A DNA stretch of 64,000 nucleotides from Flavobacterium psychrophilum (GTDB taxonomy: Bacteria; Bacteroidota; Bacteroidia; Flavobacteriales; Flavobacteriaceae): positions 186,001 to 250,000 of the forward strand of contig CAMDDB010000002.1 in the NCBI GenBank assembly GCA_945890865.1, read 5' to 3'. A model generated the notes under the pieces. It ran no database searches, was not told where the DNA came from, and was given only the letters and a program-made list of their open reading frames with translations. The position numbers and the translations under genes were made by a program. Below, in pieces: positions 18,784 to 28,157 of this stretch; the stretch's first letter is position 1; the number at the start of each line of letters is the position of its first letter.

Positions 18784-18801
18784 TTTTACTATTTTAGGGG
18801 G

Positions 18802-19968
18802 TTATCGAATTTTATTTTTGGATGCCAACATTTTATAGGTTTCAGCAACATAGGTATATAAATCATTGCTGTGCGGATCTTTTTTGGATTGTAACCCTTT
18901 TAAATGTCCTAAGCGTACAATGATTAATTGGTCTTCCGGAATCACAATGACAAATTGTCCCAAGTGACCTCGCATGTAGTATAATTTCTTGCCCGAAATG
19001 GAATGCATCCACCATCCATAGCCATATTGAACCGATTCTTTAAAACGGGGTGTAATGCATTTTTTAACAAAGGCAGGGTCCAAAAGTTGTTGCCCGTTCC
19101 ACTGCCCGTTTTGCATATACAATTTCCCAAATCGTGCCAAATCGCGTGCATTGCTTGCAATACAACAATAGGCTTTTTCTGTACCGTCGGGTGCATGATC
19201 CAATTGCCATAAAGCTTCATTTTCTGCTCCCATGGGTTGCCAAAAGTGTTTTGACACATAATGGGACAAATATTCTCCCGTTGCTTTTTCAATGCACATG
19301 GCCAGTAATTGGGTGGCACCACTTAAATATTTAAAGGATTGTCCGGGTTTTTCATGGATGTTCAATCCGAGAATGACGTTGTTTAAATCATCATCAAAAT
19401 ATGCACGTGTCACTATAGAAAAAGGGCTATAGTATTTTTCGTCCCAACTCAAGCCTGAGGCCATTGAAGCCAAATCTCCAACGGTTACCTCTTGAGCATA
19501 TTTTCCTTTTAGTTCCGGAAAAAAATCGACCACTTTTTGATCTAAATTTTTGATTTTTCTTTCCATAATGGCTTTTCCGAGCGCCATAGTCACCACGCTT
19601 TTGGCCATGGAAAACGAATTGGTTTTCGAATTTTTGGTAAAGCCATCGAAATAACTTTCATGCCAAATACTATCATTTTTTATAATAACAAAGGCAACCG
19701 TTTTTAATTCTTGGTGCGTTTTTTCAAGCGTTTCAGTTGCCTTGCCAGTGTTGTAGTCTTTAGCAATTGCCCATGGCTGAGCAATGCCTTTTTTTATTTT
19801 GCGATTTGGAAATTCTTTGTAATCTTCTAAAAAAGCGGTGGTATGCCCTTTTAAATAAACGGTTTTCACGGCGCGTAATAAATAATCAACATCAAATAGA
19901 TACAGTATAACAATAAGGGCTGTAAAACCAACTGCTACCCACTTTAGTAATTTTTGCAAGAATTTCAT
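18802..19968 (-). CDS. Serine hydrolase, class C beta-lactamase family
   Basis: Penicillin-binding-fold hydrolase anchored by one N-terminal TM (about residues 8-26). It has SMAK as the SxxK nucleophile motif, YLS in FKYLSGATQ at the YxN position, and HLG in RGHLGQF at the KTG/HxG position. 388 aa from the ATG at 19968; a TTG two codons upstream also opens the frame. Members include esterases, D-aminopeptidases and EstB-type enzymes, so the substrate cannot be set. Not evidence for beta-lactam resistance. Confidence 0.83.
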   Translation of the reverse strand: MKFLQKLLKWVAVGFTALIVILYLFDVDYLLRAVKTVYLKGHTTAFLEDYKEFPNRKIKKGIAQPWAIAKDYNTGKATETLEKTHQELKTVAFVIIKNDSIWHESYFDGFTKNSKTNSFSMAKSVVTMALGKAIMERKIKNLDQKVVDFFPELKGKYAQEVTVGDLASMASGLSWDEKYYSPFSIVTRAYFDDDLNNVILGLNIHEKPGQSFKYLSGATQLLAMCIEKATGEYLSHYVSKHFWQPMGAENEALWQLDHAPDGTEKAYCCIASNARDLARFGKLYMQNGQWNGQQLLDPAFVKKCITPRFKESVQYGYGWWMHSISGKKLYYMRGHLGQFVIVIPEDQLIIVRLGHLKGLQSKKDPHSNDLYTYVAETYKMLASKNKIR

Positions 19969-20021
19969 TGACAAATTTGTATGGTATTGTGGTATAAAAA
20001 TAGAAAAAACTTGGATTGGAT

Positions 20022-20504
20022 TTAAAAAAGGAATAACAAACTTTTTTGATTCGATGGCTTTTCATGTTCCAGCAACCATTTTTTGCGCCACAGGCCTCCA
20101 GCATATCCAGTTAGCGATCCGTCGGAACCAATTACGCGATGACAAGGAATTACGATCCATAGAGGATTTTTCGCATTTGCAGCTGCAACCGCACGAACTG
20201 CCTTCATGTCTCCGACCTTTTTTGCCAAATCAAGATAGGAATAAGTAGTTCCAAAAGGAATCTTCGACAATTCATCCCAAACTTTTTGCTGAAAATCGGT
20301 TCCTATAGAATGAAGGGGAAATGAAAAATGCGTTCTTTTTCCTTCAAAATATTCTTGCAGTTGGAGCACAGCATCTCTTAATTTTTCAGGAATTTCATGG
20401 GAAATTTCCAATGCCTCTTCGACAACTTCAATTTTAGTGACACCTATTTCATCAGAATAAATTACTGTAGTACCGATAGGAGATTGAATGATTGCTTTTT
20501 CCAT
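20022..20504 (-). CDS. ogt: Methylated-DNA--[protein]-cysteine S-methyltransferase
   Basis: Suicide DNA-repair protein that takes the alkyl group from O6-methylguanine. The active-site PCHRVIG holds the acceptor Cys, followed by the family-typical GSLTGYAGGLWRKKWLLEHE. The helix-turn-helix with arginine finger is in MKAVRAVAAANAKNP. The ATG at 20504 (MEKAIIQSPIG) is preferred; the frame extends 7 codons further into the terminator hairpin of the upstream gene. 160 aa, a normal Ogt without an Ada domain. Confidence 0.94.
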   Translation of the reverse strand: MEKAIIQSPIGTTVIYSDEIGVTKIEVVEEALEISHEIPEKLRDAVLQLQEYFEGKRTHFSFPLHSIGTDFQQKVWDELSKIPFGTTYSYLDLAKKVGDMKAVRAVAAANAKNPLWIVIPCHRVIGSDGSLTGYAGGLWRKKWLLEHEKPSNQKSLLFLF

Positions 20505-20515
20505 TTGTAAATATA

Positions 20516-20547
20516 AAAAAACCATCTGATTCTTCAGATGGTTTTTT
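20516..20547 (-). terminator. Terminator of the DUF1573 gene
   Basis: Perfect 14-bp stem, arms 20516-20529 and 20534-20547, 4-nt loop. On the minus strand it lies 26 nt after the DUF1573 stop and ends 12 nt before the ogt ATG, so ogt needs readthrough or a very close promoter. Confidence 0.88.
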
Positions 20548-20573
20548 CAAGATGAAAAAAAGTTGAATTATAA

Positions 20574-21074
20574 TTATGATTTAATTTCTGTTTTTTTGTC
20601 TGTATCAGCAGGAGGAGCAGTTTCAATTACTTTTCCTTTAAATGATAAAGTCTTCATGGCTTCAGCGCCACCTTCATTAGTCATTACTGTTACAGATTTT
20701 TGAAATGGAGCCGCAGAAGCTGCATTAAAAGTAGCGGCAACCATTCCTTTTTCTCCAGGTTTGATAGGAGTTTTAGTATAGTTTGCAGCAGTACAACCAC
20801 AAGCGGGTTTAACACTAGTAATTAAAATAGTTTCTTTGGTATTATTAGTAAATGTAAATTCATACGTAGCAGGAATCCCTTTAGGAATATCGCCAAAATC
20901 ATGCATTTCTTGATCCCATTTCACAACAGATTGTTTAGGAGCTGGAGCTGGTGGTGGGGGTGGAGCAGGAACAGTTACTTGAGCAGGCGCTTTTTCTGTT
21001 TTAGCTTCTTTAACTTGAGCAAATGAAGCACTAGCGATAAATAATGCTACAATTGATAATTTAATCGATTTCAT
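20574..21074 (-). CDS. Exported DUF1573 protein with a proline-rich linker
   Basis: 166 aa with signal peptide MKSIKLSIVALFIASASFAQ, then an Ala/Pro-rich linker with five consecutive prolines (about residues 37-41). The DUF1573 Ig-like domain (about 52-150) has the conserved VKPACGCT. DUF1573 domains are abundant in Bacteroidetes envelopes; role unknown. The proline run would be expected to need EF-P for smooth translation. It has its own -7 box and a strong terminator, so it is monocistronic. Confidence 0.85.
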   Translation of the reverse strand: MKSIKLSIVALFIASASFAQVKEAKTEKAPAQVTVPAPPPPPAPAPKQSVVKWDQEMHDFGDIPKGIPATYEFTFTNNTKETILITSVKPACGCTAANYTKTPIKPGEKGMVAATFNAASAAPFQKSVTVMTNEGGAEAMKTLSFKGKVIETAPPADTDKKTEIKS

Positions 21075-21110
21075 GCGTATTATATTTTTAGTTATTTTAA
21101 TTTTGTGTTA

Positions 21111-21118
21111 CAAATCTA
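21111..21118 (-). promoter_or_regulatory. -7 element of the DUF1573 gene
   Basis: Reads TAGATTTG on the minus strand, an exact TAnnTTTG match, 37 nt upstream of the ATG. Only a TTA is found at the -33 distance. Confidence 0.45.
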
Positions 21119-21218
21119 TGCAATCCTTAAAAAGGAGATGTTAATCACATTTAAATGATTGTTAACAAGTTGTTAATGGTGGTTTTTGCCGTTAATTTTT
21201 TGTAATATCGAAGTCACT

Positions 21219-22487
21219 ATGAAGTTTAATAAATTAAATACGGTCATTTTCATTGGTTTTTTAGCCATAGTAGGAGTTATTATTATGCAATTGTTCCTGC
21301 TCAATCAGGCGTATATTTTCGAAAAAAGAGATACCGAAGATAAAATACACTTTGCCTTACAGGATGTCGTAGAAAAAATATATCAGGATAATAATTCTGA
21401 AATGCCCGTAGCCAATCCCATCAAAAAAGTTAGCGCAAATTATTTTATTGTCAATGTCAACGATGTGTTTGAAAACAGATTACTAGAACATTATTTAAAG
21501 ACCGAGTTTGACCGAGTTAAGTTAGAATTGGATTTTGAATATGCTATTTATGACTGCAGTTCGGAGTCCATGGTATATGGAAATTATATATCAGTAAACG
21601 GCAAACCTTCAAAAATGTGTGCCGAATGTTTTCCAAAAAACACCGATTTAACCTATTATTTTGCCATTCGATTTCCCCATTTACAAAAAAGTTATTTTAC
21701 GAGTTTAAGTCAGTATTGGGTTTTTACAGGAGTGTTGTTTTTGGTATTGATTATTTATGTGTATTCGGTATTCCTTATGTTACAACAAAAAAGATATACC
21801 GAATTACAAAAAGATTTCATCAACAACATGACACATGAATTTAAAACCCCACTAGCATCTATTTTAATTGCATCAAATTATGCCAATACGCAAAACGAAA
21901 TTTTAAGCCATCCAAAGCTTTCTAAATACATGCAGATCATCATCAATCAGAGTAATAAATTGAATCAGCACATAGAGAAAATTTTATATGTAGCCAAAAC
22001 AGATAGCAACCAAATTGCGCTTGAAAAAACCAAAGTTGATGTACAGGCCGTACTCGAATTGGTAAAGGAAAACATCCAATTACAACACCTAAAAGAAATT
22101 CAAATTGGTATAGCGATTGCGAAGTCTTACACCATATTAGCCGATGAATTTCACTTTTATAATTTGATTTATAATATCATTGATAATGCCGTTAAATATT
22201 CTGAAAATTTGGTGACTATTGAAATTAATACTACGGAAACGCCTAAAGGATTGCTTTTAGAATTTACCGATCACGGCGAAGGGATTCCTGAAAAAGATTT
22301 GCCATTTGTTTTTGATAAATTTTATAGAGTGGCCCGGCAAGACAATAAAGATATTGAAGGATTTGGTATCGGGCTGTCCTATGTCAAAAGGGTTTGTGAA
22401 TGGCACAAATGGGATGTAGGGGTAAAAAACAATGTGGATCAAGGGATTACGGTTTCGTTACAAATCAACAAAAGTGATTATGAGTAA
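21219..22487 (+). CDS. Two-component sensor histidine kinase
   Basis: Membrane sensor kinase of 422 aa: TM1 about 8-28, an extracytoplasmic sensor of about 140 residues with CAECFP, and TM2 just before the kinase core. The phospho-acceptor His is in NNMTHEFKTPLASI. The HATPase has N-box NIIDNAVKYS, DHGEGIPEKD and GFGIGLSYV. The ATG at 21219 is used; the frame opens at a TTG 11 codons upstream with no signal-like sequence. The stop overlaps the response regulator start (ATGAGTAA), so the pair is translationally coupled. Stimulus unknown. Confidence 0.92.
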   Translation: MKFNKLNTVIFIGFLAIVGVIIMQLFLLNQAYIFEKRDTEDKIHFALQDVVEKIYQDNNSEMPVANPIKKVSANYFIVNVNDVFENRLLEHYLKTEFDRVKLELDFEYAIYDCSSESMVYGNYISVNGKPSKMCAECFPKNTDLTYYFAIRFPHLQKSYFTSLSQYWVFTGVLFLVLIIYVYSVFLMLQQKRYTELQKDFINNMTHEFKTPLASILIASNYANTQNEILSHPKLSKYMQIIINQSNKLNQHIEKILYVAKTDSNQIALEKTKVDVQAVLELVKENIQLQHLKEIQIGIAIAKSYTILADEFHFYNLIYNIIDNAVKYSENLVTIEINTTETPKGLLLEFTDHGEGIPEKDLPFVFDKFYRVARQDNKDIEGFGIGLSYVKRVCEWHKWDVGVKNNVDQGITVSLQINKSDYE

Positions 22488-23166
22488 AAAGCGAATTTTA
22501 TATGTTGAAGACGACGAAACATTGGCGTTTTTAACAACCGATAATTTAGAACAGCATTTTGAAGTGTTGCATTGTAATAATGGGCAAGAAGCCTTTCGTT
22601 TATTTTGCAATGAATCTTTTGATTTGTGTGTATTAGACATCATGTTGCCCGATATGGACGGTTTTGAAATGGCAACTGAAATTAGAAAACGCAATCAAGA
22701 AATACCGATTATTTTTTTATCGGCAAAAACCTTAAAAGAAGACCGCATCAAGGGCTTGAAATTAGGAGCTGATGACTATTTAATTAAGCCCTATTCTATT
22801 GAAGAACTCATATTAAAAATCGAAATATTTTTACACCGTAGCCAAAAATCAGTAGAAAACACGCTTCAAAAACAATATACTTTTGGCTCTTTTCATTTTG
22901 AGCCTGAAAATTATTCCTTGAAATCTAACAAACAAAATGTAACACTTACCGAACGGGAAGCCTCTTTGTTGAAAATGTTTCTAGACAATCCCAATACGGT
23001 TTTGAAAAGGGAAAAAATATTATTGGAATTATGGGGAAGTGACGATTATTTTTTGGGCAGAAGTTTAGATGTATTTATATCGAGACTTCGTAAAATCATA
23101 AAAGAAGAAACCCACGTTCGCATTGAAAATATTCCGCGTGTGGGCTTTAAACTAGTGGTCGAATAA
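22480..23166 (+). CDS. Response regulator, OmpR/PhoB family
   Basis: Receiver domain (about 1-120) with acidic pocket Asp11/Asp12, phospho-acceptor Asp53 in VLDIMLPDMDG and the conserved Lys in LIKPYS. A winged-helix DNA-binding domain follows (about 130-228, LTEREASLLKMF and SLDVFISRLRKII). The ATG at 22480 lies within the kinase stop region; the longer frame from 22432 would sit inside the kinase gene. Direct partner of the upstream kinase; target genes unknown. Confidence 0.94.
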   Translation: MSKKRILYVEDDETLAFLTTDNLEQHFEVLHCNNGQEAFRLFCNESFDLCVLDIMLPDMDGFEMATEIRKRNQEIPIIFLSAKTLKEDRIKGLKLGADDYLIKPYSIEELILKIEIFLHRSQKSVENTLQKQYTFGSFHFEPENYSLKSNKQNVTLTEREASLLKMFLDNPNTVLKREKILLELWGSDDYFLGRSLDVFISRLRKIIKEETHVRIENIPRVGFKLVVE

Positions 23167-23172
23167 TCGCAA

Positions 23173-23574
23173 TTATTCAAAACTCATGATATATACTTCT
23201 AAAGCTTTACGCTCATCTGCCGACATGGCTTTAGTAACGGCAAAATTAGTTTTCATTATTTCATATTGAGAAGGATCAACTAGAGGTCCAGATTCTTCGT
23301 TAATAAAAGCAGCAATACTTGCCTCTTTTTCACGGTAGGTTTTTGCAATCTCTTGAATGGAGGGCCCTACCACTTTTATATCGGCTTTATGACAACTGGC
23401 GCACATTCCCTTTCCTTCAAAAAGCTCTTGTCCTAGTTCTTTAGGTGTTTGATTAACTGAAGGTTCTGTTTGTTCAATAGGATTTTCCATAGCATCCGTT
23501 TCTGTTTTTTTACCACAACTAATAAGATTTAAAACAAAAGATACAATCAGAAGAAATTTGAAATACACTTTCAT
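23173..23574 (-). CDS. Small c-type cytochrome lipoprotein
   Basis: 133-aa protein with a hydrophobic leader and lipobox NLISC (Cys20), an acidic linker, then a single class I cytochrome c domain with haem-binding CASCH and a distal Met candidate in IMKTNF. It is the last gene of the haem run, 7 nt after hemB, so a haem-using protein appears cotranscribed with haem synthesis. Electron partner unknown. Confidence 0.85.
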   Translation of the reverse strand: MKVYFKFLLIVSFVLNLISCGKKTETDAMENPIEQTEPSVNQTPKELGQELFEGKGMCASCHKADIKVVGPSIQEIAKTYREKEASIAAFINEESGPLVDPSQYEIMKTNFAVTKAMSADERKALEVYIMSFE

Positions 23575-23581
23575 AACTAGT

Positions 23582-24580
23582 TTATTGTTTTTTTAATAAA
23601 ATTGCCGCTTCTTTCGCAAAATAAGTCGAAATTAAACTGGCTCCGGCGCGTTTGATGCACATCAATTGTTCCATCATAATTTTGTCGTGGTCGAGCCAAC
23701 CTCTTTCGGCGGCGGCTTTTATCATCGCATATTCGCCCGACACGTGAAAAACCGTTACGGGAACATTCACCACATTTTTTACTTCGCGAACAATGTCTAA
23801 ATAGGCAATTCCTGGTTTTACCATGACCATATCGGCTCCTTCTTCAACATCCCAAAGCGCCTCTTTGACCGCTTCGATGCGGTTGGCATAATCCATCTGA
23901 TAGGTTTTTTTGTCCTTCGGAACTTCTACATCAGCTTCTCTTGGCGCACTGTCCAATGCATCTCGAAAAGGCCCATAAAAGGCCGAAGCATACTTCGCCG
24001 AATAACTCATAATGCCTACGTTTTGGAAACCGGCCGCATCTAAACCTTGGCGCAAACGCAAAACACGTCCGTCCATCATATCGCTTGGGGCTACAAAATC
24101 GGCTCCCGCTTGTGCATGAGAAACGGCCATTTTTACCAAGGCTTCGTTGGTTGCATCATTCGCCACATCGCCTTTTTCAATAATTCCGTCGTGACCATAG
24201 ATTGAATACGGATCCAAAGCCACATCAGGCATCACAATCATCTCAGGACAAGCCGACTTGATGGCACGAATAGCTTGTTGCATCAATCCGTTTGGATTCC
24301 ACGCTTCTTTCCCGGTGTTGTCTTTTAATGATTCGTCAACTTTTACGTAAATGTTTACGGCACGAATGCCTAAATCATACAATTCTTTAACTTCATTCAC
24401 CGTTAAATCAATCGAACGACGGAAAATTCCCGGCATCGATGGAATTTCGACTTGCACATTTTCTCCCTCTGCAATAAACATGGGGAACATAAAATCGGCC
24501 GGACTTAATGTGGTTTCACGAACTAAACTTCTTATGGATTCGTTTACTCTTAAACGACGTCCTCTTTGTAATGGGAACAT
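23582..24580 (-). CDS. hemB: Delta-aminolevulinic acid dehydratase (porphobilinogen synthase)
   Basis: Condenses two 5-aminolevulinate to porphobilinogen. Active-site Schiff-base lysines lie in SYSAKYASAFYGPFRDA and MVMVKPGIAYLD. The metal-site region MPDVALDPYSIYGHDG lacks the three-Cys zinc site, indicating the Mg-type enzyme. 332 aa, complete. Fifth of the pathway enzymes in this operon, after hemF across a 26-nt AT-rich gap. Confidence 0.97.
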   Translation of the reverse strand: MFPLQRGRRLRVNESIRSLVRETTLSPADFMFPMFIAEGENVQVEIPSMPGIFRRSIDLTVNEVKELYDLGIRAVNIYVKVDESLKDNTGKEAWNPNGLMQQAIRAIKSACPEMIVMPDVALDPYSIYGHDGIIEKGDVANDATNEALVKMAVSHAQAGADFVAPSDMMDGRVLRLRQGLDAAGFQNVGIMSYSAKYASAFYGPFRDALDSAPREADVEVPKDKKTYQMDYANRIEAVKEALWDVEEGADMVMVKPGIAYLDIVREVKNVVNVPVTVFHVSGEYAMIKAAAERGWLDHDKIMMEQLMCIKRAGASLISTYFAKEAAILLKKQ

Positions 24581-24606
24581 AATAATTTATAATTAATAAT
24601 TGATAA

Positions 24607-25509
24607 TTATATCCAGTCAATTGGTTTTTCTAAAACTTTCAACACTTTTTCTTCTTCACTTCCCGCCACAGGATGATGGTCATAATGCCATTGCACGTGA
24701 GGGGGTAAACTCATTAAAATACTTTCAATTCGGCCATTGGTTTTTAATCCAAACAACGTGCCTTTGTCGTGCACCAAATTAAATTCAACATAACGACCAC
24801 GACGAATTTCTTGCCAAGTTCTTTGCTCGGCTGTATAAGGCAAGTCTTTTCTTTTTGCTACGATGGGCAAATACGCATCAAGGAACGAATTGCCAACTTC
24901 TAAAACGAAATTATACCAATCTTCCATCGATTGTTCTTCGGTTGTTTTTAGATAATCGAAGAATAAACCGCCTATTCCACGCCCTTCGTTGCGGTGTGCG
25001 TTCCAAAAATAGTCGTCACATTGTTTTTTATATTTCGGATACAACCCTGAATCATGTTTGTCACAAGCCGTTTTACAGGTTTGATGAAAATGAATCGCGT
25101 CTTCCTCAAAAAGATAATAAGGTGTTAAATCTTGTCCGCCGCCAAACCAACTATTGATTACATTTCCGTTATCATCGTACATTTCAAAATAACGCCAATT
25201 CGCATGAACGGTTGGAACCATTGGGTTTTTTGGGTGAATCACCAAACTCAAACCGCAAGCAAAGAAATCCGCTTCGCCTACGTTAAACAATTTTTGCATC
25301 GAATCAGGTAACTTTCCATGAACCGCCGAAATATTTACACCGCCTTTTTCAAAAACTTGCCCGTTTACAATTACACGTGTTCTTCCACCACCGCCTTCTG
25401 GACGTTCCCAAATGTCTTCTCGGAATTTGGCAACGCCATCTACATCTTCTAATCTTTTACAGATTTGATCTTGTAAGTTTTGTATGTATTGATAAAATTG
25501 GTCTTTCAT
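24607..25509 (-). CDS. hemF: Oxygen-dependent coproporphyrinogen III oxidase
   Basis: Converts coproporphyrinogen III to protoporphyrinogen IX using O2. It carries SAVHGKLP, WFGGGQDLTPYY, the HRNEGRGIGGLFFDY stretch and the C-terminal RRGRYVEFNLVHDKGT, all HemF signatures. 300 aa, complete. Placed 29 nt after hemE. Its presence supports an aerobic lifestyle; no HemN is seen in the window. Confidence 0.97.
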   Translation of the reverse strand: MKDQFYQYIQNLQDQICKRLEDVDGVAKFREDIWERPEGGGGRTRVIVNGQVFEKGGVNISAVHGKLPDSMQKLFNVGEADFFACGLSLVIHPKNPMVPTVHANWRYFEMYDDNGNVINSWFGGGQDLTPYYLFEEDAIHFHQTCKTACDKHDSGLYPKYKKQCDDYFWNAHRNEGRGIGGLFFDYLKTTEEQSMEDWYNFVLEVGNSFLDAYLPIVAKRKDLPYTAEQRTWQEIRRGRYVEFNLVHDKGTLFGLKTNGRIESILMSLPPHVQWHYDHHPVAGSEEEKVLKVLEKPIDWI

Positions 25510-25538
25510 TCTAAATAGCGTTTCGCTGTTAGCTAAGC

Positions 25539-26564
25539 CTAATTGTTGTATTCTTTCACCGCGTCCACAAATGCTTTGGCATGGTCTACAGGAATATTGG
25601 GTAAAATGCCGTGACCCAAATTAACGATGTAATTGTCCTTGCCGAATTCGTCAATCATTTCGTGTACCATTTTTTTGATGACAGGAATTGGCGAAAGCAA
25701 TCGTGACGGATCAAAATTGCCTTGTAATGTGATATTTCCGCCTGTTAGATAGCGCGCATTTCTTGGTGAACACGTCCAATCTACGCCCAAAGCAGACGCT
25801 TTTGATTTTGCCATTTCGCCCAACGCAAACCAGCACCCTTTTCCGAAAACAATCACTTTGGTTTCGTCAGCCAAAGCCTCAACAATTTGGTTGATGTAGT
25901 ACCAAGAAAATTCTTGATAATCTTTAGGAGCCAGCATGCCGCCCCAAGAATCAAAAATCTGAATGGCATTACAACCTGCTTTTACTTTTTCTTTCAAATA
26001 TAAAATCGTTGTGTCGGTGATTTTTTGCAATAAGAGATGCGCTGCTACTGGATTTGAAAAGCAAAAGCCTTTAGCCGTATCAAAACTTTTAGAGCCTTTT
26101 CCTTCCACAGCATAACAAAAAATGGTCCAAGGCGAACCGGCAAAACCAATTAAAGGCACCTCATCGTTCAACATTTGTTTGGTCAATTTGATGGCGTCAA
26201 AAACATAGCCTAAGGTTTCATCGACATCGGGAACAAACACTTTTTCTACATCTTGCGAAGTACGAATTGGATTCGGAATTATCGGTCCTAAATTGTCTTT
26301 CAATTCTACGTGAATACCCATCGCTCTTGGCACCACCAAAATATCGGAAAACAAAATCGCTGCATCGGGTTTGACAATTCGAATCGGTTGCACGGTAATT
26401 TCGGCAGCCAATTCAGGGGTTTCACAACGTGTAAAGAAATCGTATTTGTCGCGCAAAGCTCTAAATTCTGGCAAGTATCTTCCGGCTTGACGCATCATCC
26501 AAACCGGAGGACGTTCTACTCTTTCGTTAGATAAGGCTCTTAAAAATAGGTCGTTTTTAATCAT
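25539..26564 (-). CDS. hemE: Uroporphyrinogen decarboxylase
   Basis: Decarboxylates uroporphyrinogen III to coproporphyrinogen III. N-terminal signature [18 protein letters not shown] is diagnostic; [19 protein letters not shown] and [13 protein letters not shown] are also conserved. 341 aa. Its ATG at 26564 overlaps the hemD stop by 8 nt, consistent with coupled translation. Confidence 0.97.
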   Translation of the reverse strand: MIKNDLFLRALSNERVERPPVWMMRQAGRYLPEFRALRDKYDFFTRCETPELAAEITVQPIRIVKPDAAILFSDILVVPRAMGIHVELKDNLGPIIPNPIRTSQDVEKVFVPDVDETLGYVFDAIKLTKQMLNDEVPLIGFAGSPWTIFCYAVEGKGSKSFDTAKGFCFSNPVAAHLLLQKITDTTILYLKEKVKAGCNAIQIFDSWGGMLAPKDYQEFSWYYINQIVEALADETKVIVFGKGCWFALGEMAKSKASALGVDWTCSPRNARYLTGGNITLQGNFDPSRLLSPIPVIKKMVHEMIDEFGKDNYIVNLGHGILPNIPVDHAKAFVDAVKEYNN

Positions 26565-27231
26565 TTTTTGTTGATTTAAAATAATCGATGCATTGAATAA
26601 TTACGTTTTCAATTGTGGGTTGATTTGCCATAATAATATTCCTTGTAAATGGTTCAACAGCTTTTGCGGTGGTAGATCCAATGCAAAAACAAATTTCATT
26701 TGTAATTTTATTTTCTTCACTATAACTCAAAACTCCAGATGGACTAAAAAACAGAATACCGTCCATTTTTGGTGTAATTTTTATAGGGGTTTCCAGAGTT
26801 TCATAGACTTCGATAATTTGATGCGGAATCTTTTTTTCTTTTAAAAACAGCGGGATGGTCTCTAATTTGTCCTTCCCACAAAAAAAAGTAATGCTTTTAT
26901 CGAGATATTTTTTTTCAATAATTTTTACTAATGCTTCGGCATCGGGTTGGTTAGTAAGAACTGAAAATACATTATTTTTTAAAAGTTGTTCTGTTTTTTC
27001 TCCCACGCATAGCACAGGGCTGTGCAGTAATATTTCTTTGTGCTTTAGAACATGTAGAACGGCATTTTGACTGGTAAAAAGCAACAAATCTTGCGTACCA
27101 GAAATTTCAAAATCAATAGGTTTTACAGCAATAAAATCTTCATCCATAACCCAAAAACCAGCATTCAATAAATATTGTTTTTGATTAGGGGCTAATTTTT
27201 TTGTAGCTATGATTCCAATTTTGTTTTCCAC
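26557..27231 (-). CDS. hemD: Uroporphyrinogen-III synthase
   Basis: Cyclises hydroxymethylbilane to uroporphyrinogen III. Sequence is weakly conserved as usual for HemD, but [12 protein letters not shown] and [10 protein letters not shown] are the recognisable elements. 224 aa. The start is GTG at 27231, overlapping the hemC stop TAG by one base (TAGTG), indicating reinitiation. Identification leans on position between hemC and hemE as well as motifs. Confidence 0.9.
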   Translation of the reverse strand: MENKIGIIATKKLAPNQKQYLLNAGFWVMDEDFIAVKPIDFEISGTQDLLLFTSQNAVLHVLKHKEILLHSPVLCVGEKTEQLLKNNVFSVLTNQPDAEALVKIIEKKYLDKSITFFCGKDKLETIPLFLKEKKIPHQIIEVYETLETPIKITPKMDGILFFSPSGVLSYSEENKITNEICFCIGSTTAKAVEPFTRNIIMANQPTIENVIIQCIDYFKSTKND

Positions 27232-28157
27232 TACTCCTTTTTTAATTGCATTTTAATTTTTTCCATCAATTGATGGCCGCCATTATTTAATAGTTCTTGT
27301 GCCGAATGAAATCCGAGTTTTTTCCATTCGGAAACGGATGCTTTTTTGTCAATGAATAAGCGTTCTTTACCATCAATAGAAAGAAGCACCCCTTTAAATT
27401 CGAGGGTGTCATTATTCTCGTCATATTTAGCATAAGCCCCTATTGGTGCTGTACAGCCACCTTCTAAGGTTTTTAAAAATTGCCGTTCTATATGGGTGCA
27501 AATTTCGGTTTCAATATGATTCAAATGGGAAACAGCATCGAGGGTATAATTATCATTTGCCATTGCCACAACTACCATAGCTCCTTGTGCCGGTGCCGGA
27601 ATCATCCAATCCAGAGTTATAAAGTTCTTGGGCATTAAGTTGATGCGTTCTAAGCCTGCAGCGGCAAAAACAGCGCCATTCCAGTTGTTGTCTTCAAGCT
27701 TTTGCAAACGGGTGTTTACATTGCCGCGTAAATTAACCACTTGGTGATTCGGATATTTATGCAGCCATTCTGCATTTCTACGAAGACTACCTGTAGCGAT
27801 TGTGCCCGCTGAGGTTAAAAAATCCAGATTTCCTTTGTGAACTAAAACATCAAACGGATTGGCGCGTTCTAATACGGCGGCTTGAACAATTCCATGTGGT
27901 AATGCTGTGGGGACATCTTTCATAGAATGTACCGCAATATCTACTTGCCCATTGATCATAGCAACATCCAAGGTTTTTGTAAAAATACCGGTGATGCCCA
28001 ATTCATAAAGGGGCTTGTCTAGTAGTACATCGCCCTGTGATTTTAACCCTATAATTTCTGTAGTATAGCCTAAATCGTGTAATTTTTTTTGAACGGCATT
28101 TGCTTGCCAAAGAGCCAATTCACTGTCACGGGTTCCTATTCGTATGGTTTTACTCAT
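27231..28157 (-). CDS. hemC: Hydroxymethylbilane synthase (porphobilinogen deaminase)
   Basis: Polymerises four porphobilinogens. IRIGTRDSELALWQAN at the N-terminus, the catalytic Asp region HSMKDVPTALP, and the dipyrromethane cofactor Cys in LEGGCTAPIGAYA are all present. The true start is ATG 28157 (308 aa), sharing one base with the hemA stop (TAATG); the frame continues 14 codons upstream into hemA. Confidence 0.97.
   Translation of the reverse strand: MSKTIRIGTRDSELALWQANAVQKKLHDLGYTTEIIGLKSQGDVLLDKPLYELGITGIFTKTLDVAMINGQVDIAVHSMKDVPTALPHGIVQAAVLERANPFDVLVHKGNLDFLTSAGTIATGSLRRNAEWLHKYPNHQVVNLRGNVNTRLQKLEDNNWNGAVFAAAGLERINLMPKNFITLDWMIPAPAQGAMVVVAMANDNYTLDAVSHLNHIETEICTHIERQFLKTLEGGCTAPIGAYAKYDENNDTLEFKGVLLSIDGKERLFIDKKASVSEWKKLGFHSAQELLNNGGHQLMEKIKMQLKKE

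Noticed and set aside
18802..19968. Beta-lactam resistance gene
   Set aside because: It has the general class C fold motifs but YxS instead of YxN and HLG instead of KTG; better described as a serine hydrolase of unknown substrate.
21219..23166. PorX/PorY pair controlling T9SS
   Set aside because: The response regulator has an OmpR-type winged helix and no PglZ-like domain, so it is not PorX.
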